64,000 bases of DNA from Neolewinella persica DSM 23188 (lineage in GTDB: Bacteria; Bacteroidota; Bacteroidia; Chitinophagales; Saprospiraceae): assembly GCF_000373105.1 (NCBI RefSeq), contig NZ_KB890418.1, positions 72,206 through 136,205 of the forward strand. Direction: 5' to 3'. The notes under the pieces are model-generated. The model was not told where the DNA came from. It ran no database searches and worked only from the letters and a program-made list of their open reading frames with translations. Position 1 is the first letter of the stretch, and each line of letters opens with the position of its first letter. The position numbers and the translations under genes were made by a program. Shown piece after piece: positions 1 through 8,605 of the stretch.

Positions 1-984
1 GCTGCTAACGATCCGTCAAAAACAAGGAGATATTTGGTGGAGAACAAACTTGTTTTGTTTGATGATATTTATTCAATTAGCAAAAACACTGCACATATAG
101 AGTTTTCAATGCTGGATTCTTACTTAGGAGATCGCTTCAAAGAACGAGAAATAATGATAGATACTTACGATCTGCAAAATCGAGTGATTCATCCAGGAGA
201 GGTAAAGTTTTTTCATGCTCAAGAAATACTCTCCGTTGGGTATGATGTAAACACTTGGAAAGATGACGCTAAGCCCAAGTTTATGGTCTCCGGTAACGTA
301 GTAGTTGAAACGGGAGCGAAGGGAAAGTTAACCGCCGGAGAAGCAGTACGCCTCGCTCCCGGTTTTTCCGTCGAACAAGGTGGCCAACTAGAAGCAAGGA
401 TTGTCCAGACAATTGATGGTTGCGCTACCGAAAAATACGAAAATACGGATATTCGATTGAATAAACTAGTACCCTTGCCAGAGTTCATCGCTGTAACAAA
501 TGCTAATGGCGAAGCTTACTTGACACTATCTAAATCCGGCGGGTATTTTACAGATGAAGATTATAAATGGAGACTGGATAGTGACGGGTATAGTAAAGTC
601 ACTACCGGGAAATTTGCATTCTATCAAAATCTTTTACCCGGCCAGTACCGTGCAGTTTGTTCTGTATTGGATGGAGAGCGGGAGTATTCTGGGATCGTAC
701 GAATCCCTGAAAAAAGGGTTAAAAGCGGTTCAGCTGAAAGGGAATCGTCTTTTGCTAAACATGATGATATCAATGTTTTTCCCCAACCGGCCAAAAACGT
801 TATCAATTGGCATTACGATGTGGCACTTGATGTAATGATGCTAGACATGAATGGTCGAATGGTGAAATCTTTGAGGGGCGTGACTCGAATTGATGTTAAG
901 GATTTACACCCGGGGATGTACAGCCTCATTCTGGTAGACGTACGGAAAGGCTTGATGGTTACGAAGAAAGTAGTAGTTCAATAA
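1..984 (+). CDS. Secreted protein with T9SS type A sorting domain (5' end outside window)
   Basis: The frame is open from base 1 to the stop at 984, so the gene starts upstream; the first possible internal start is a TTG at 34. No catalytic domain is recognised. Around residues 85-125 (counted from 34) lies the pattern GAKGKLTAGEAVRLAPGF, common in Bacteroidota surface proteins just before their C-terminal modules. The last ~75 residues (NVFPQPAKNVINW, then MLDMNGRMVKSL, then LHPGMYSLILVD, ending KKVVVQ) form a typical T9SS type A sorting domain, cleaved during export through the outer membrane. Inference: an exported or surface-anchored protein of unknown activity. Confidence 0.8.
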   Translation, partial: AANDPSKTRRYLVENKLVLFDDIYSISKNTAHIEFSMLDSYLGDRFKEREIMIDTYDLQNRVIHPGEVKFFHAQEILSVGYDVNTWKDDAKPKFMVSGNVVVETGAKGKLTAGEAVRLAPGFSVEQGGQLEARIVQTIDGCATEKYENTDIRLNKLVPLPEFIAVTNANGEAYLTLSKSGGYFTDEDYKWRLDSDGYSKVTTGKFAFYQNLLPGQYRAVCSVLDGEREYSGIVRIPEKRVKSGSAERESSFAKHDDINVFPQPAKNVINWHYDVALDVMMLDMNGRMVKSLRGVTRIDVKDLHPGMYSLILVDVRKGLMVTKKVVVQ

Positions 985-1050
985 TTCGTTTGACCGAAAG
1001 CCTTGGATACTTTTATCTATGTGTTAGCTCCAAATGTCCACTTTCCCAAA

Positions 1051-2229
1051 CTACATCCCCACAAACTCAACAACTTCCAACCCATACCCCTCCAATCCAA
1101 TCCGGTTCTTAGGGTTGTTACTCAGAATACGCAGCTTGGAGACCTTCAGGTCGCGAAGTATCTGCGCGCCGATGCCGAAGTCCCGCTGCTCCATACTGGC
1201 CGGTTGGCTGGTTTGGACGGCGGCGCCGTTCTCGAGCCGGGATTTCAGCAGGCGAAGCCCTGCGATGACTTCACTGCCGTCCTGGTGGGGGCGCATGAAC
1301 AACAAGACACCCTTGCCGGCTTCGCTGATCTTTTCCAGCGGGCCGTGCAGGCCGGTGCTGAAGCCGCTCAGCAGGCTGTGGAGCAAATCCCGGCTGCTGG
1401 TGCTGGCGTGAACACGGGTCAGGACGGGCTCGTCCACCTGCCATTCTCCGTGGGTCAGGGCCAGGTGTACGTCGTTGTTGGTGGTTTGCCGGTAGGCGTG
1501 GAGCCGGAATTTTCCGTAGCGGGTATCCAGGTCCATTTCGAATTCCCGCTCCACCAATCGCTCCGTCTGGAGGCGGTAGGCAACGAGGTCTTCGATGCTG
1601 ATGATCTTAAGTTGGTGTTCTTTAGCCAATTCAATCAGGTAGGGCAAGCGGGCCATCTCACCGTTAGGCTTCAGAATTTCAACGATGCAGCCTGCGGGGA
1701 ATAAGTTGGCCATTCTGGCCAGGTCAACGGCGGCCTCCGTGTGGCCGGTCCGGCGGAGTACACCTCCCTTGACCGCGCGTAGGGGGAATACGTGGCCCGG
1801 CCGGGCAAAATCTGTCGGCTTGGCACTCCGCTCCGTAATCCGTCGCATGCAGGTGGCCCGGTCGTAGGCGGAAATTCCGGTAGTGCAACCACCGCCGATC
1901 ATGTCGATACTGACGGTAAAGGCCGTTTCGTGGATGTCCGTATTGGTCGCCACCATCATGGGGAGGTTGAGGTGGTTGGCCAACTCATCTTCGATGGGGG
2001 TACAGATCAGGCCACGCCCGTAGGTGGCCATGAAATTAATGGTCTCCGGCGTTACCCGTTCGGCGGCACAAACGAAGTCCCCTTCATTTTCCCGGTCTTC
2101 ATCGTCGACGACAATGACGATTTTTCCCGCCCGAATGTCGGCGACGGCCTCTTCAATGGTGTTGAGTTGAAGACGTTGATTGTTTTCGGTGGTGGTGGCG
2201 TCAGTGACGCTGAGTTGGTTGCCAGACAT
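1051..2229 (-). CDS. ribB: 3,4-dihydroxy-2-butanone 4-phosphate synthase with degenerate GTP cyclohydrolase II domain (RibBA-like)
   Basis: Riboflavin biosynthesis. Residues ~20-205 form a complete RibB domain, converting ribulose 5-phosphate to dihydroxybutanone phosphate: the acidic loop [10 protein letters not shown] is at 42-51, and [20 protein letters not shown] and the PAGCIVEIL segment follow. The second half has the length of GTP cyclohydrolase II and keeps its tail ([28 protein letters not shown]). It lacks the zinc-site cysteines and the GD-GS-RCDCG signature: the aligned stretch reads [17 protein letters not shown]. It also lacks the RQEGRGIGL loop, replaced by [14 protein letters not shown]. 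The cyclohydrolase half is therefore probably inactive. The ATG overlaps the end of the upstream glycosyltransferase gene by 29 bp, which suggests co-transcription. Confidence 0.9.
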   Translation of the reverse strand: MSGNQLSVTDATTTENNQRLQLNTIEEAVADIRAGKIVIVVDDEDRENEGDFVCAAERVTPETINFMATYGRGLICTPIEDELANHLNLPMMVATNTDIHETAFTVSIDMIGGGCTTGISAYDRATCMRRITERSAKPTDFARPGHVFPLRAVKGGVLRRTGHTEAAVDLARMANLFPAGCIVEILKPNGEMARLPYLIELAKEHQLKIISIEDLVAYRLQTERLVEREFEMDLDTRYGKFRLHAYRQTTNNDVHLALTHGEWQVDEPVLTRVHASTSSRDLLHSLLSGFSTGLHGPLEKISEAGKGVLLFMRPHQDGSEVIAGLRLLKSRLENGAAVQTSQPASMEQRDFGIGAQILRDLKVSKLRILSNNPKNRIGLEGYGLEVVEFVGM

Positions 2230-3382
2230 TTGATGTGATTCCGGTTAGGTAGCGAAAAAAGCCGACCAGCAGGGCGGCGTTCATGGCCAAAAAATAACGC
2301 AGGCCACGCAGGACCCGCAAATGAATACCAAAGGCTGCCAGTACAAAGTCGGCTGCACCCAGTGCCGGCACCAGGCCAAGCAGTAATGTTAACAGAGTAA
2401 TGGCCCAATGGTTGCCCAAAGTTAGGAGTAGAAGCAAGACGCAAATTGTGCCGGTTAAAACAAAAAACGGGGTCCACCAGCGAAGAATCTTATGGCTGAA
2501 GAAAGCAAAAGCCAGTGGATTCTTGAAGGGAGGCCACCAAAGACGGCGAAACCGCACCAGGTTTTGCCAGTTGCCGCTGCTGATACGGACCTTGCGCCGA
2601 AACTCATCTTTTATGGATTGGCCTACGCCTTCGAACACTATGGCTTCCTCGCTACTTATACCTTGCCAACCCGCTTCGTAGGCAGCCATGCATAGAAAAA
2701 AGTCGTCGACCAGAAAATTTTCGGGTACTGGCCTGAAGGCTTCTGCGCGGAGGCTCCAGCAGCCTCCGAACGGTCCGATCATTGCTCCCCAGTGTCGTCC
2801 TTCCGCCCGTTTTATGGCAACTTCTCGATTTATATAGGTGGCTTCGGCGCGGCCTATACCTTTGGCTTTTCCGCCGGTCTGCACCATGGTTGCATCCACT
2901 ACTCCTACTCTCGGATCGCGCATCATTGGCCGAACAAGCCCCGAAATAGTGTCCTGGCGGAGCATCACGCTGGCATCCGTCAGTACAAAAATCCCTTCCT
3001 TTCCGGCGATGACCGCCAGCTGGTTGATGATGTTGGGTTTTCCCTGGCGGGAAGTGAAAAGGGTAGCGCGGAACCGTGGATCACGGGCGCACCAGTCTTT
3101 CAATATTTCGTTGGTACGGTCGGTGCTGCAATCGCTTCCGACATGAAAAACCATTGGCCCGGGATAATCCTGGGCCGCCAGGCCCGCAAGTTTTTCGTCC
3201 AGTACGGCCTCCTCGTTATGGGCGGCCATGAGCACAAAGACCCGTGGATGGGGGGTTGCCCTGCGCTCCTTAACCTCACTTTGCACCTGCGTTCGCGCCT
3301 TATCAGCGTCTTTCACCATGACCCACATCGGGTAAATTACGTAGCTGTGCGCAACGCAAAAAAGACAAAAGAGCAGAACCAT
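2201..3382 (-). CDS. Family 2 glycosyltransferase, membrane-anchored
   Basis: GT-A fold glycosyltransferase of 393 aa with an N-terminal membrane helix, a cytoplasmic catalytic domain (VFVLMAAHNEEAVLDEKL; VGSDCSTDRTNEIL; VLTDASVMLRQDTI as the DxD-like site; VDDFFLCMAAYEAGW; and the RRKVRISSGNWQNL segment typical of processive GT2 enzymes) and three C-terminal membrane helices. It probably builds a polysaccharide or glycolipid at the inner membrane; the substrate cannot be told. A longer frame reaches a TTG at 3418, but a -7 box (TACCTTTG, minus strand, 3413-3406) lies inside that extension, so I place the start at the ATG at 3382, with a GTG at 3400 possible. It is followed by ribBA with a 29-bp overlap. 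Confidence 0.85.
   Translation of the reverse strand: MVLLFCLFCVAHSYVIYPMWVMVKDADKARTQVQSEVKERRATPHPRVFVLMAAHNEEAVLDEKLAGLAAQDYPGPMVFHVGSDCSTDRTNEILKDWCARDPRFRATLFTSRQGKPNIINQLAVIAGKEGIFVLTDASVMLRQDTISGLVRPMMRDPRVGVVDATMVQTGGKAKGIGRAEATYINREVAIKRAEGRHWGAMIGPFGGCWSLRAEAFRPVPENFLVDDFFLCMAAYEAGWQGISSEEAIVFEGVGQSIKDEFRRKVRISSGNWQNLVRFRRLWWPPFKNPLAFAFFSHKILRWWTPFFVLTGTICVLLLLLTLGNHWAITLLTLLLGLVPALGAADFVLAAFGIHLRVLRGLRYFLAMNAALLVGFFRYLTGITSNVWQPTQRH
3282..3299 (+). repeat. Dispersed 18-bp motif, copy 1 (in glycosyltransferase gene)
   Basis: Perfect match to TGCACCTGCGNNCGCGCC (NN = tt). It lies inside the minus-strand glycosyltransferase, where it encodes the residues KARTQVQ. Confidence 0.85.
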
Positions 3383-3405
3383 GAGCAGCAATACGGTCAC
3401 CGGGG

Positions 3406-3413
3406 CAAAGGTA
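3406..3413 (-). promoter_or_regulatory. Putative -7 box (TACCTTTG) for the glycosyltransferase-ribBA pair
   Basis: Exact match to the Bacteroidota -7 consensus TAnnTTTG on the minus strand, about 24 nt before the ATG at 3382. No convincing -33 TTTG was found. It lies within the longest possible reading frame and so argues for the shorter start. Confidence 0.45.
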
Positions 3414-3445
3414 GCCAATCATCTATTCTTTCCTTCGTGTCATTA

Positions 3446-3463
3446 GGCGGGGCCGCAGGTGCA
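3446..3463 (-). repeat. Dispersed 18-bp motif, copy 2 (intergenic)
   Basis: Minus-strand copy reading TGCACCTGCGGCCCCGCC, one mismatch from consensus, between the aquaporin stop and the glycosyltransferase promoter. Confidence 0.85.
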
Positions 3464-3495
3464 GAGAAAGGATGCAGAGCAGGGGTGGGGAAGGG

Positions 3496-4224
3496 TTACT
3501 GCATCTGCAATACCATGTATAATCCTGCAGCCATAGCACCACCGAGAAGCGGTCCGAAAACCGGAATCCAGGAATAGCCCCAATTGCTTCCTCCCTTACC
3601 GGGGATGGGTAGGATCGCGTGAGCAATACGTGGACCAAGGTCACGCGCCGGGTTGATGGCGTAGCCCGTGGTGCCACCTAAAGACAGGCCGATCGCCAGT
3701 ACGACAAGGGCCACTGGCAAGGCATCAAGCGAGCCGAGTTTCCCGTCGGGCGTTCCGAGGTTTGGGGCGGTGAGGTACAACACCGCAACGGCAAAGGCAA
3801 AAGTGGCCAATAGTTCAGAAATGAAGTTGGAGGGCGTGCCTTTAATGGCCGGGCCAGTGGAGAACGTACCCAGGATGGCCCCCTGGTCAGGTTCTGCAGC
3901 ATAGTGCGGCCGGTATTGCAGCCAGCATAAGGTAGCTCCGGTAATGGCGCCCAGAACCTGCGCCAGAAAATACATGGGGACTTTTGCCCAAGCGAACTTG
4001 CCCGCAACTGCCAGGGCAACAGTGACTGCCGGGTTCAGGTGCGCGCCGGAGGCGTCGGCAGCTACAAATACGGCTACGAATACCGCCATTGACCACCCGA
4101 AGGCCGTTACAATCCAACCACTATTTTGGCCGTAAGTGGCTTTCAGTGTAGTGTTGGCATTCACCCCGCAACCAAGCAGGATGAGGATGGCAGTGCCGAT
4201 AAATTCGCCGAGAAAGGGTGTCAT
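3496..4224 (-). CDS. MIP family channel, aquaglyceroporin (GlpF-like)
   Basis: Inner-membrane channel of 242 aa for glycerol and related small neutral solutes. Six hydrophobic segments are visible, with the two pore loops HLNPAVTVA (Asn64-Pro-Ala) and INPARDLGPR (Asn191-Pro-Ala-Arg-Asp195). The Asp after the second NPAR is the family mark of glycerol facilitators rather than strict water channels. The length is slightly below E. coli GlpF (about 280 aa). It is a single gene; no glycerol kinase is next to it, though gpsA lies 30 kb away. The ATG at 4224 directly precedes MTPFLGEFIGTA, the expected start of helix 1. Confidence 0.92.
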   Translation of the reverse strand: MTPFLGEFIGTAILILLGCGVNANTTLKATYGQNSGWIVTAFGWSMAVFVAVFVAADASGAHLNPAVTVALAVAGKFAWAKVPMYFLAQVLGAITGATLCWLQYRPHYAAEPDQGAILGTFSTGPAIKGTPSNFISELLATFAFAVAVLYLTAPNLGTPDGKLGSLDALPVALVVLAIGLSLGGTTGYAINPARDLGPRIAHAILPIPGKGGSNWGYSWIPVFGPLLGGAMAAGLYMVLQMQ

Positions 4225-4306
4225 GATCGCCTAAGTTTAAACTGTAATGTGTGTGATGGTAAGGTAGCCGATATTTTTTGTTTTCCCAATAGTGCTACCT
4301 TTCGAA

Positions 4307-4996
4307 ATGTCCATTAAACGAATATCAATACTGGTTTTTATGCTGCTTCCTTTTTTTCTCGGAGCTCAGCCAGATAAATACCAGCGTTTTAGTGCCTTTG
4401 GTTACACCGGAGTCAATCTGGCCCAAATTGAAGGAGACTCGTATTCTGGCTACAATAAAATTGGTGCCCGAGCGGGTATCGGCGTCAATATACTCTGGTC
4501 TCCTAAGATTTACACTAGTCTGGGCTTTGGCTTTAGTCAGTTGGGCTCACAGGCCAGCCGGTCGGAACAATCAGAAGATGCGGGTGCCGCCATAGATCTT
4601 AGGCTAAACACGGTTGAGTTGCCCCTCCTGTTTCACTTTCGCCTGGGAGATACAAAGGCTACTACCAGGAAAACTAATTACGGTCTTTACCGGAGTGGCG
4701 AAATACAAATTGGCGTTGCCGTAAACCGAACCACGGGCCGGCGGGTAAAGGAGCTAGGAATTATCGAGTTACTCACAGAGAAGGAAAACTATACTGCTGA
4801 ATTGGAGAATTATGAAAACCTTGATCTTCAACTGTTATTTGGTGCCTCGCTTCAGTTTTCCTTAAAATCCGGCTTGTTTTTGCAGTACGGTCGCAGCCTT
4901 TCAGGCATTTATCGGTACGAAGGAATTGATCCGGACGCAGTACCGACCCTCCAGCCGTATTTTCTGAGCGTCGGGTATCGACATACGGTTTATTAA
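4307..4996 (+). CDS. Outer-membrane beta-barrel protein (PorT-like family)
   Basis: 229 aa with a signal peptide (KRISILVFMLLPFFLGAQ, cleavage after Gln-Ala-type end) followed by alternating beta strands: FGYTGVNLAQIEGDSYSGY, ARAGIGVNILW, YTSLGFGFSQLGSQ, LNTVELPLLFHFRLGD, LQLLFGASLQFSLKSGLF, and the terminal strand YFLSVGYRHTVY ending in an aromatic residue. This is the pattern of small Bacteroidota porin-like barrels with an outer-membrane protein beta-barrel domain. The frame extends to a GTG at 4292, but the ATG at 4307 sits directly before the positively charged signal peptide. A near-consensus -7 box (TACCTTTC, 4296-4303) lies just upstream. Function unknown beyond membrane location. Confidence 0.75.
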   Translation: MSIKRISILVFMLLPFFLGAQPDKYQRFSAFGYTGVNLAQIEGDSYSGYNKIGARAGIGVNILWSPKIYTSLGFGFSQLGSQASRSEQSEDAGAAIDLRLNTVELPLLFHFRLGDTKATTRKTNYGLYRSGEIQIGVAVNRTTGRRVKELGIIELLTEKENYTAELENYENLDLQLLFGASLQFSLKSGLFLQYGRSLSGIYRYEGIDPDAVPTLQPYFLSVGYRHTVY

Positions 4997-5005
4997 CCAA
5001 AAGCA

Positions 5006-5039
5006 AATGCGCGTTACCGAAACATCCGGTACGCGCATT
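5006..5039. terminator. Inverted repeat between convergent genes, probable bidirectional terminator
   Basis: AATGCGCGT at 5006-5014 pairs with ACGCGCATT at 5031-5039, and inner ACCG pairs with CGGT. It sits between the stops of the barrel gene (4996, plus) and the subtilase (5066, minus). The U-tract is poor on both sides. Confidence 0.5.
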
Positions 5040-5065
5040 CACTCATTCACTTATGCTGGTATTCA

Positions 5066-8000
5066 CTACCGACGGATAACCACCCGTTCAGTATTTCGTT
5101 CCTCTTCGGTCAGGACACTGACGAGGTACATACCGGTTGGCAGATCATTTACTTTCAGGGTCACCCGGTCAGCGCCTTCGAAGACGCGGTGCATCAGGAG
5201 TTTGCCATCAATGCTGAAGACGGAGACTTCCTGGATTTCCTCACCAGCAACTACATTGATGATGTCACTGGCAGGGTTTGGAGCAATTTTTACTTCATAA
5301 TCCTCTGCTCCGGGCGTGTCGAAGCGCTGGATGGTCGAAACCTGCTCAATGGTGGCAATGGCACCATTTATAGCATTGGCGCCGCCGGCTGCATTGCCGG
5401 TTACCGTTACCTGGTCGATGTAGATCTGATCGGAGTTAGTGCTGGCGTCGCACTGGAAACGAAATTGGGCACCATCGGTAAGGTTGAAAGAACCTGCGTT
5501 GAGCGTAACGGTTGCAGTATAGAAACTTCCGTTCTCAAAGCTGCTACCTCTGGCGTAGGTTGCTACCGTCTGCCAGCCAGACCCGTCGTTGTACCGAACC
5601 CAGAAGTCTTCTCCATTCTCCATGCTGTTGGGGTAGAAGTAGAAATTAATGTCTACACTGGCTAGCCCGGCAAGGTCATAAGTTGGTGAGGTCATAGAGG
5701 ACCCGGTACCGCTGTTGTCCCTGATCCGGACAGAGCGGCTACCTTCGTAACTGCGGGAGGAAGAGGTGATCAGGGCACAGTCACTGCCGCCATCAGCCCA
5801 GCCCTCCAGGCCGGTTTCAAAGAAGTAGCCTTCAGTGAAACCAGTGCCACCGCCGGTACAACCAGTAGTCGTTCCGCTGGTAGTTGCCTGACCTGAATTA
5901 TTGCCCGCTGCATCAAAAGCACGAACGCCGAAGCCGTAACCAGTACAAGCCGTGAGGCCGGTTACGTTCGCTGTGGTGCCGGTAACCGTTCCGATTGAAC
6001 TGCCATCCAGAAAAATTTCGTAACCGGTAACACCGACATTGTCAATGGAAGCATTCCAGCTCAGGCTAACCTGGGTGTCCTGTTCGTTACTGACGGACAG
6101 CTTCGTGGGAGTCGATGGAGGCGTAGTATCTGCGGTGGTACAACCAGTGGTCGTTCCGCTTGCGGTAGCCTGGCCAGAGGCATTACCTGCCGCGTCTAGC
6201 GCACGAACGCCAAAATTGTAGCCGGTACAGGCCGTGAGGCCCGTCACATTAGCGGAAGTGCCGGCAACGGTGCCGATTGAACTACCATCCAAAAAGACTT
6301 CGTAACCGGTAACGCCTACATTGTCGCTTGAAGCATTCCAGCTTAGAGAAATCTGGGTGTCTTGCTCGCCGCTGACGGTCAGGTTTGTTGGATTGGTGGG
6401 TGGGCTGGTGTCCGGACCAGAGCTAGTGATACAGAAAGCAGTCGCTTCGCTGCTGGTGAAAGAACCACCACTGGCCAGGGTCGTACCGCCATCCGTAAGA
6501 GAGTAGGCACCATTTCCGTAGCTACAGCAGATACCATCTCCGTAGGCGTCGGTGATCGTGAAAGTATAGCAATCGTCTATCAGGCAGATTACTTCAGTTA
6601 CGGTGCTACCGTCAGGCTGGCTACCATAGGTGCCACCGCTGGCAACGGTCTGGCCACCATCATTGGTCAGTGTCCAACTGGTTTCCTCGGGATAGTTGTC
6701 AAGCGTAATGGAAAGCGTCACCTCAGTATCTGTACAACCGGTGGGGGGAGGACAGGAAGGACAGGAAGGTCCGCCACAATCAACACCGGTCTCCTGGCCA
6801 TTCTGCATGCCATCAGTACAAGTGGCGCCACCGCCGCCACCGGCGGCCTGGAGTGCAGCAAACGCGTCTACCTTACCGGCACCATATTCGTTAGTGCTAC
6901 CGATAGCTCCGGCGGTTGAATAGAGAATGTTCTTAACTTCGGTTGACGTCAGGCTGGAGTTGTACCCCAACACCAGCGCTGCTACGCCCGAAACTACCGG
7001 GCAGGCAGAAGAAGTTCCGCCAAAAGTAGCGGTGTAATTTGTACTGTTGTAGCCATTGCTGCCCATACGATCGGTAGTCCGAACGCCCGCACCGGGGCCA
7101 CCTACATTGTTAGAAGGCGCTACGATGTCCAGTGCCGGACCATAGTTGGAATAAGCAGAACGGACGCCGGTGTTGGCGAAGGCTCCGACAGCAATAACGG
7201 AAGACTGATTGCCAGGGTAGTCAACACAGCTCTTGTAGCCATTGCCGGAAGCGAAGACCACTACGCTACCAAGCCCTCCACGTCCATTACTGTTGGCGTC
7301 AGACATTGCGTTGTTAATGTTGGAGAAGTTGGCGGTACAGGAGGTATAGCCCCAGCTGTTGCTCATTACATCGGCTCCCTGGTTCTTGGCCCAGGTGAAG
7401 CCGTCGGCAATATCCTGGGTGGATTCGCCACCAACAAAAATATTGACGGAGATCAGGTTGACCAAAGGTGCTACACCCCGGACACCGAGGCTGTTGTGGC
7501 TGGCAGCAATGGAGCCAGCACAGGAAACGCCGTGGGCGCTTCCGGCTACAGCGTTACCGTTGCCGTTGTTTGCCGGGCTGAACCCAGCGGTGTAGCGGCT
7601 TTGTCCGCTGCCGTTGTTTAAGTCTTCATGAGTTTCCAGACCATCGTCGATCACGGCCACCGTAATACCGGAGGAACCGGTTGATATGCCCCAGGCTTCA
7701 AGCGCATTACAGTCGGCATCGTTCTGCCCGGTTACACCGTCCAGGGTCTGGCCGGTGTTGTTCATCTGGAACTGCTGACTGAATAAGGGGTCATTGATTT
7801 GGTAACGCTGGATGGGGGCGTAGAAGTCTGGTTGTGCAAACTCGGTAAGGCCACTTTCTGCAAGTGCATTGGCAGCTTTGAAGACCTGGTCGAGTTGATT
7901 CATTTCAGCACGGTAAGTGCCATATTTTTTTACGATGTCCTTTACCCCGAAGCGGGCCAGGATCCGTTGCATCGCAGGTGCGTCGTTCTTATCACCAAGC

Positions 8001-8353
8001 TTAATGACGATTTCCCGGGTAGGGTAAAGAACAAATCCGTCTTCGAGGGCGAAGCCAGTACTTATTTGTACTTCATCCGTGTCGAAACCGAGACTTGTGG
8101 CAACTTCGGAAGTCGTCATTGCCCGGGCGGTTTCCAGAATGGAATAGTTTTTGTGGGGCCAGCTTTGGTACTGCTTTACGTCGTCGGTCTTTACCCGTCG
8201 CAGGGTATTGCTTTCGTTGGCCGTAATGATGAAATTGTGTGTAGTGGAGGTGAGACTAAGGATACCATTATCGGTATGGTAGTACTGGCTTTGGGCAAAG
8301 GCCGTACTGGCCCAGAGGAGGCATACGGCCCCCAGCAGGATTTTGTTAAACAT
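5066..8353 (-). CDS. Secreted subtilisin-like serine protease (S8) with FN3 domains and T9SS sorting domain
   Basis: 1095-aa exported protease. Order: signal peptide (1-20, ending ASTAFAQ); N-terminal pro-region (~25-185); S8 catalytic domain (~200-500) with Asp236 in TVAVIDDG, His274 in GSAHGVSCAG, oxyanion Asn371 in FASGNGYKSC and Ser448 in FGGTSSACPVVSG; a short Cys-rich linker (CTDGMQNGQETGVDCGG); a beta domain; two near-identical fibronectin type III repeats (each with LSWNAS-DNVGVTGYE-FLDGSSIG); a MAM/jelly-roll-like domain; and a C-terminal T9SS type A sorting domain (IAPNPASDIINVV ... LPTGMYLVSVL). All catalytic residues are present, so an active extracellular or surface protease is expected. 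The FN3 pair is very alike at DNA level, suggesting a recent duplication. Confidence 0.93.
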   Translation of the reverse strand: MFNKILLGAVCLLWASTAFAQSQYYHTDNGILSLTSTTHNFIITANESNTLRRVKTDDVKQYQSWPHKNYSILETARAMTTSEVATSLGFDTDEVQISTGFALEDGFVLYPTREIVIKLGDKNDAPAMQRILARFGVKDIVKKYGTYRAEMNQLDQVFKAANALAESGLTEFAQPDFYAPIQRYQINDPLFSQQFQMNNTGQTLDGVTGQNDADCNALEAWGISTGSSGITVAVIDDGLETHEDLNNGSGQSRYTAGFSPANNGNGNAVAGSAHGVSCAGSIAASHNSLGVRGVAPLVNLISVNIFVGGESTQDIADGFTWAKNQGADVMSNSWGYTSCTANFSNINNAMSDANSNGRGGLGSVVVFASGNGYKSCVDYPGNQSSVIAVGAFANTGVRSAYSNYGPALDIVAPSNNVGGPGAGVRTTDRMGSNGYNSTNYTATFGGTSSACPVVSGVAALVLGYNSSLTSTEVKNILYSTAGAIGSTNEYGAGKVDAFAALQAAGGGGGATCTDGMQNGQETGVDCGGPSCPSCPPPTGCTDTEVTLSITLDNYPEETSWTLTNDGGQTVASGGTYGSQPDGSTVTEVICLIDDCYTFTITDAYGDGICCSYGNGAYSLTDGGTTLASGGSFTSSEATAFCITSSGPDTSPPTNPTNLTVSGEQDTQISLSWNASSDNVGVTGYEVFLDGSSIGTVAGTSANVTGLTACTGYNFGVRALDAAGNASGQATASGTTTGCTTADTTPPSTPTKLSVSNEQDTQVSLSWNASIDNVGVTGYEIFLDGSSIGTVTGTTANVTGLTACTGYGFGVRAFDAAGNNSGQATTSGTTTGCTGGGTGFTEGYFFETGLEGWADGGSDCALITSSSRSYEGSRSVRIRDNSGTGSSMTSPTYDLAGLASVDINFYFYPNSMENGEDFWVRYNDGSGWQTVATYARGSSFENGSFYTATVTLNAGSFNLTDGAQFRFQCDASTNSDQIYIDQVTVTGNAAGGANAINGAIATIEQVSTIQRFDTPGAEDYEVKIAPNPASDIINVVAGEEIQEVSVFSIDGKLLMHRVFEGADRVTLKVNDLPTGMYLVSVLTEEERNTERVVIRR

Positions 8354-8593
8354 AAAACGTATGATTATGAACAGTGTATGAAATAATAAGTGGGTGTTGG
8401 AGCGACTATTATAGGACAGGGGAATTTAGCCGCTAAGCACATTTTCAGGACCAATGTAAGCAAAAGGCTTGTTTACACCTGTGTTTATGTCGGATAAATG
8501 AAATTTCGCCTAATATTTTTTGGTCGGCCAAATGCAATTTTAGCCCTGTTTTGTCTGAGTTATCCATGAAATTTTCTATCTGCGGATGTGCCT

Positions 8594-8601
8594 TAACTTT
8601 G
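8594..8601 (+). promoter_or_regulatory. -7 box (TAACTTTG) directly before the FGE gene
   Basis: Exact TAnnTTTG match ending only 4 nt before the ATG at 8606, so transcription would start about at the ATG. This implies a leaderless or nearly leaderless mRNA, or a true start further in, such as the TTG at 8624. No clear -33 box. Confidence 0.5.
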
Positions 8602-8605
8602 CGGT

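Noticed and set aside
1003-1704. 233-aa plus-strand frame
   Set aside because: Antisense shadow of ribBA; no motif.
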